A stretch of DNA of 64,000 nucleotides from Papilionanthe hookeriana x Papilionanthe teres. Lineage: Eukaryota; Streptophyta; Magnoliopsida; Asparagales; Orchidaceae. Numbering within the stretch: the stretch's first letter is position 1; each line of letters starts with the position of its first letter. The notes under the pieces were generated by a model. The model was given only the letters and a program-made list of their open reading frames with translations, ran no database searches and was not told the DNA's origin. This document shows positions 54,201 to 60,200 of the stretch, piece by piece. Both the position numbers and the translations under genes were made by a program. The DNA lies in NCBI GenBank assembly GCA_022702705.1, contig CM040428.1, positions 59,438,155-59,502,154 on the forward strand, read 5' to 3'.

Positions 54201-57200
54201 AGGGGTTTCGAAAGTTGTGAATTTTAGAGAGGACTCTATTTATGAGATAGGAGATACTCAATATGGTGTTATTCCAAAAACGTTTTGAGACATTATATTG
54301 AAACGTAATAGCGCAAGCAACGTCAAGGACATATCAGATTTTCCTCTCGGTTAGCCCATTTTGTTGAAAAGTGTCCGTACACGAGCTATGGTGGAGCCAT
54401 TACCAAAAATTTACCTAAAATAGAGTTAATAAACTCATGATCAATGTCGATTCAAATGACCTGAATTAGAGTTTTGAATTTGGTCAAAATGAAGATGCAT
54501 AAGTTAGAAAAGTGACAGCAACTTCTTATTTATCTTTTAAAATATAGAACCACATCATTCGACTGTAGTCATTAATCAAAGTAAAGAACCACCATTTATT
54601 GGTATAGCTGGCAATGTGAGAGGGTCTCATACGTCATTATGAATGAGTGAAAAAGGAGGTGTGTAAGTGTGGGGTGGGTTATAAAACAGATGTAATTTGG
54701 CTAACTGACATATCTCGCACTTAAAACTAGGAAGACTTTGATTAAAAAACATCAATAAATACAAATGTTTTAAATATTACAAACTATGATGACCCAAACG
54801 ACAATGCAACAACATAATAAGAGATTTAGCGACTCAAGATAGGTTACAACTATTGAGTGGTATGTTCTCCGTGCTTTTTTCTTGGAAGTAGTAGAGTCCA
54901 ACTACCTGTTTCGCAGTTACAATCATTCTCTCCGAACGATGATTCTAAAAGACAAATATCAGAAGAGAAATGAGCAATACAGTCAATGTCATATGTCAGC
55001 TTATTGATAGATAAAATGTTACAATTCAAGAATGATACATGTAACACATATTCTAGATTTAGGCCGGCCGTTAGAACAACAAACCCTTTAACAACAATGA
55101 AATTATAAGAGTCATCTGCAATTCTAACCATATCTATATCAGAACATTGATAGTATGTAGAGAAAGATTGTGAGCATCCAATCATATGGTCTTTGATACC
55201 TGAATCGATGATCCATGGATTAGTGGAAAAAAAAGACGTGAGTGCCATTGGGATAGTACATTGACGGATGTGTAAGGTCGACGGGCTAGCAAAGAACAGA
55301 TTGGATCCAAGTAGCTTGATTAAGTGCTCCATCTGACTTTTCAGAGAGTTGGAAAATTCCGAAATGTTTTGGGTAGGAGTGGTAGACTCTAATGTCGTAG
55401 TAAGACCCTTGGCAGCAGAGGATTTGGCCGAGAATTTGCTTCTAACACTTGTCACAAGTGCGGTTGGGTTTGTGACAATAATCACAAGAGGAGTGACTTG
55501 CCTAAAATGGCTGAGCACTACTAAAGATCAAGGCGGACGATTCATTTGAAGGAGTGGAAGTACTAAGTGTTACAAGTCTTCGGCTCTCTTCGCGGCGGAT
55601 ATTGGTGAAATTAGCGCAAGCGGATGGAAGATAATCCTGGCCAAGAATACGGCCCTGAATTTCATTAAGGTCTTTGTTGAGGCCTGTTAGAAATTGGAAC
55701 ATGTGATCCTTTTCTACAATTTTTTGGAAGAAAGAAAGATCGACCAGAGTCCCAAATGTGGTCGTAGTACAGATTACATTCCATCCATAGTGTGAATAGG
55801 GCATTTTAGTACTAGGTCACGGTCTTGGATCCATGTTTTGTCTCTCGAATCTCCTTAGACCCCGGAGTTTCCTACATCCGAGTAGGTATCATGGACTACC
55901 ATCCAGAGGGCACTAATAGAAGGAACATATATGAACAGTCAATCGACGATTCCATAAAGTTGATCAGCCACAACAAGATCATGGAGTTCTCCATTTCTCA
56001 GGCTCCATATGTTGGGTCAGGCTTTGGAGGTTCACGAATCATTCCTGTGAAGTGACCGAATTTCCCGCATCATGTGATGAATAAGAAAACCGCTTGGGAC
56101 CATTGGAGAAAGTTAATGTCGTTCAATTTGTGAGTTGTGATCAAGAAGTTCGTGTTGATTTCTGGTCCTCTGACCTGCACGGGAACGGAGGTTGGAGTCG
56201 AACCTCTAGGAATCAAGAACGCTTTCTAAGGATGGCTCAGTGTTGGAGGAGTCAGACTTGATTCTGACTGAGCCAAGAAAAATTTGTTTGGGATTCTGAG
56301 ACATCGTTAGATTTCAACTATAGATCACCGGTTGGACGAAACCCTTAGAAAACTGATGATTATATCCTTCCTAAGATTACCAAGAGAGATGGCAAACGGT
56401 TTGCAAATCAACGGAAGACGTCATCTGAACTTGGAGCAAATATTCCATTGCACAAGATGTCAATGCCCTATGCCCTGTAACTACAATTGTTAAGCAATGG
56501 AAATTACAAAGAAGAGAATGCTTTCAAGTTTCTTGGCAAGTATAGATGGACTCAGACATCTACTGTCTCTGCTGATATAGTTCAAAGCGCCTACCAAAAT
56601 AAATAGCGGTGTTCATAGACAAGACCAGCGGTGGCTGGGATTTATAAATCCTATTACAAGGGATATATAAACCCTAATATGAGGTGCACTCATAAGGAAA
56701 GAAATAAAAACAGAATAAAGGGAAATATGTAAGAAATAAAAATAGAATAAAGGGTACTAGGAAAGCAAATAAAAAAAAAACATATTAATAATGGCTAGGG
56801 AAAGTCATGATCATTTTAATATTCTAATAGTTATAAATGCCCATAAGATGGATGGAACGAGGTTAGCGCATTTTACTTTTGTTCCTTCGACTTTTTTTCT
56901 TAACAAGTTCAAAATTAGCATGTTCAAAACTTCAACTTCCCTATTTTTCTTGAGATGATGCACTAAGGTGAACTTCAAACTGATCCCTTGACTTTGGCAA
57001 ACTCGTTGGTTTTCTTATCAGCATTTTATGTCTCATTATCGTTGATAATCACCACATGTAAGTCGTATTGACAAATTGTCAATCCAGATAAAATTGCGAA
57101 TAACTGCGATAATTTTGACTATTGTTTTAGCTTTTATCCACTTGGTAAAGTAGTCAATTGCTACTAATATGAATCTCTTCTATCCTTTGGATGGAAAAAA

Positions 57201-60200
57201 AGTTTGAGAACAACTAATCCCCTGACGGCAAATGAGCAGAGACTCGTGATTTGCAGCTTATGGGAATGCTTAGGGGTGATTTTTTTACATTGCTTGCATC
57301 TTCTTGAGAAACCTTCAACATCCCTCTTGAGAGTTGGTCGAAATAACCTTGGTTGAGTATTCTATTTGCCAAAGCCCCTCCTTCGAAATGGCTTTCGTAT
57401 TCACCTGACAAAACTTCTTTGATGATCCAGTCAACTTCGTATTCAAGTCAAATCGCAGGTATAACAGCGTGGTGGATTGTTGCAAGCGCCTCCCATTCAA
57501 GAAAAGGTATTGCACATGTTTGATCCTGAATCACCAATGATTTTACTTCAACGATGAGTACACTAGTTTCAATAAATTTAGGTTGTAGGTCCATCTAGCT
57601 TGTTCCTTACTTAGTCTCTAGATCCTTGATTTCAGCCTTTCAATGGTTGGACATGCAAGTTTTTGGGGGAAACCTTCAATCAAATTATTGCATCAGGATT
57701 AAGTATGTGCAACTTGGTTCTAATCCCTGAGAATATGTTTGATCTTAAAGTATTTGAATTTCCCCCACCTCCTTTTCTACTTTCGAGAGATTTTTCACCA
57801 TTATTTCTTCCTGGCTTCGTACTGGTTGTTCACTTAATTAAAGCATGAGCTGACAGTCAAATAATGTCAATAGATGTCCCACACATATTCCTTGAGTAAA
57901 ACATAATCTGATAATCAAGGTTATATACTCAGCTTGGTTATTGGTCATGCCTTTGACATATCGAAAGATAAAGGTCATGCACAGATGGCCTTGTCAACAA
58001 GACTCCAAACCCAACTCTATGTTTTGGCTGTACAATGCACTCAAATTGTCACTTTCCTCAATCCAAATATAATCTTTTGGCTCACTCACCTATAAGAACA
58101 ATTTAATTTCTATTAGTATTACTTTCATTCATTTTAATTACAAATTTACTATTACTATTTAAATATATATTCATTTAAAATTTATGTCTATTTGCTAATT
58201 TCATAAAAGTATTCAAATTAACTTTATCCCTATGAAATTTCCAATTTATTAATTATAACAATGTTTCATTAATAATACTACATATAATAACAATAATTAA
58301 ATTAATTTTATCATAAAGCTTTATTTTCATTTGGGCATACTTAACATTAATAGCAATTTAATTATAAATAAGTTTTAAATTTAGGGTCCTTAATTTCATT
58401 TTAACTTCAATTAATTAAGAATAATAATAATTAATTATTGAAATCGAGTTTCATATCTGAAGTTCTCCCCCTTTTCTGATTTCAACCTCCTCACCAATGA
58501 TCCTAAATAAATTTGAACATAATTAAATAAAATTAAATTTTTTATTTTCTGAATTTAACTTCAATTATTTATAACATAAAGAATTAAAGTTATTACCATT
58601 CTGCTGCTTTCCTTAAAAATAATCAAACCGAACCACGCTCAATCAAGTTCTCCCGCATACAGAAGCTCCTACAAGCCTTTCTCCTCCACAAGCTCTCGAT
58701 TCGAGCTTGAAACAAGCGCTCGGCTCCCTTCTCCTACTCGTGGTTTGCTCGGATAGGGCACAAGAACTGGGTTTGGCTCTAATGAACCACAGCGCTCAAT
58801 CCTGCACCTTCCGATCGGTTAGTATAGAGGAAGTTGAAATCCTTATTTTTTTTCCTTTGTACAATATAGGGATGTGCAAGGACGGCTCTTACCTGTCGAC
58901 TACAGTTTCCAGAGCTTGCAAAAGCTCAGTTGAGTGCCTCCCTTCATGGAAATTCCTTCCCACGTGATGCTCGAGCCCTCTTTCCTTCCACTTTAATTGG
59001 GTTAAAAGTAAACTATCACTCTTCTTTCTACTTCTTTTTCTTTTCCCTTTATTGTTGCTTCTTCTTCCTCTACCCTCCTTTATTTCTCTCACCTAATTTT
59101 GAATGGGTGAGAAGAAATGAGAGGAAATTCACAAATTTGAGACTAACTTGAGCGTTGACTTCTCCTTCAAATGGTGTATGTAAAACGACACCTGTTTCAT
59201 AAGTCGTAACAAATGCTTCATTTTTTTTATTTAAGTTGGTTATAATTTTAAATTAGGAGAGTAATATTGAATGAACTACTTATGTTCATGAGAATGGCAT
59301 TGATTTGTTAAATGAAAATCAGGTTTTTAACCATAATTGTGTCATTTTAAGTGTTTTCCTTAACAGGCAGATCCTCCTCTATGAAGATGATTGGTGGTTG
59401 ATACAATATTGTTCCTAAGACAACATTGTCATACATAGTTTTGCAAGAATGCAGCCTCTTCAGGTTGTGGCATAGAGAGATGCTTCAAGTCCATCCCCAC
59501 CAAGTATCACTGGGACAACACCAGCAATGTGGATTGTCCAGACCTAGGTAGTTTTGTTCCAATTTTTTCGGATAGAGCCTTTTCTCTACCTCAAAGTTAT
59601 TACTCCCGATGCTATGAACTATTCCAGTTTGTCAGTTTTGATTAGCTCTTTGATAAGGCTTCGAAAGTGACGGCACTTCTTTGTTTCATGTTTGTGATCT
59701 AGATGATAAGCGTAATATTTTTTTGGGGGTCACATATGTACCCTCCTGCCTTCATGAGCATAAGCTTATGAAAATACTCCTTGTTCTGGATGGTTTCCAC
59801 GACTTCGGTCATCGAGACTCTTAAGAGAGTCAGTTGTGGTATTTGATAAGTTGGGTGTGGAGACCGTTCCTAGTGGTAATCTACTAGCCTTTCTTGATAC
59901 TAGATTCACCCTTTCTAAGGATGGACTCATCTCACTTACACCCGAAACTTCTAAAACAGAGATGATCGCTGCTCCTCAAATCTCAATCATGTTGTTGGTT
60001 GTGGGGGTGATGCATTCTCTAATCAACCAATGAAAATTCTTTTTCGAAGGAAATCTCTCTGGGTGTTCGGTTCGCAAGAAGACAGATATCAAGTTACACT
60101 CTTGAACTGATATGTCATTGTTAGTCGGTTCTAACAACTTGTCTAATGTCTTCAAGTGTTGTAGGCCGACCGCATAATGAAATGGGCCTTTCTTCAGCCC

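Larger units (their letters stand above)
51800..56829 (-). mobile_element. Ty1/copia retrotransposon inserted in a gypsy integrase
   Basis: It is flanked by GTTAT (51795-51799 and 56830-56834; ATAAC on the minus strand). The LTRs are about 51800-52060 (3') and about 56640-56829 (5'). Order on the minus strand: 5' LTR, unusual leader, gag, protease, integrase, RT, RNase H, purine tract (52061-52071), 3' LTR. It is the same family as 27061-32253. Removing it and one GTTAT copy restores a collinear gypsy integrase alignment, which confirms the borders. Confidence 0.9.

Noticed and set aside
56195..56215. tRNA T-arm-like motif (GGTTCGACTCC on the minus strand; also near 60617)
   Set aside because: The bases flanking the loop do not pair as a T stem and no anticodon or acceptor stem can be drawn.
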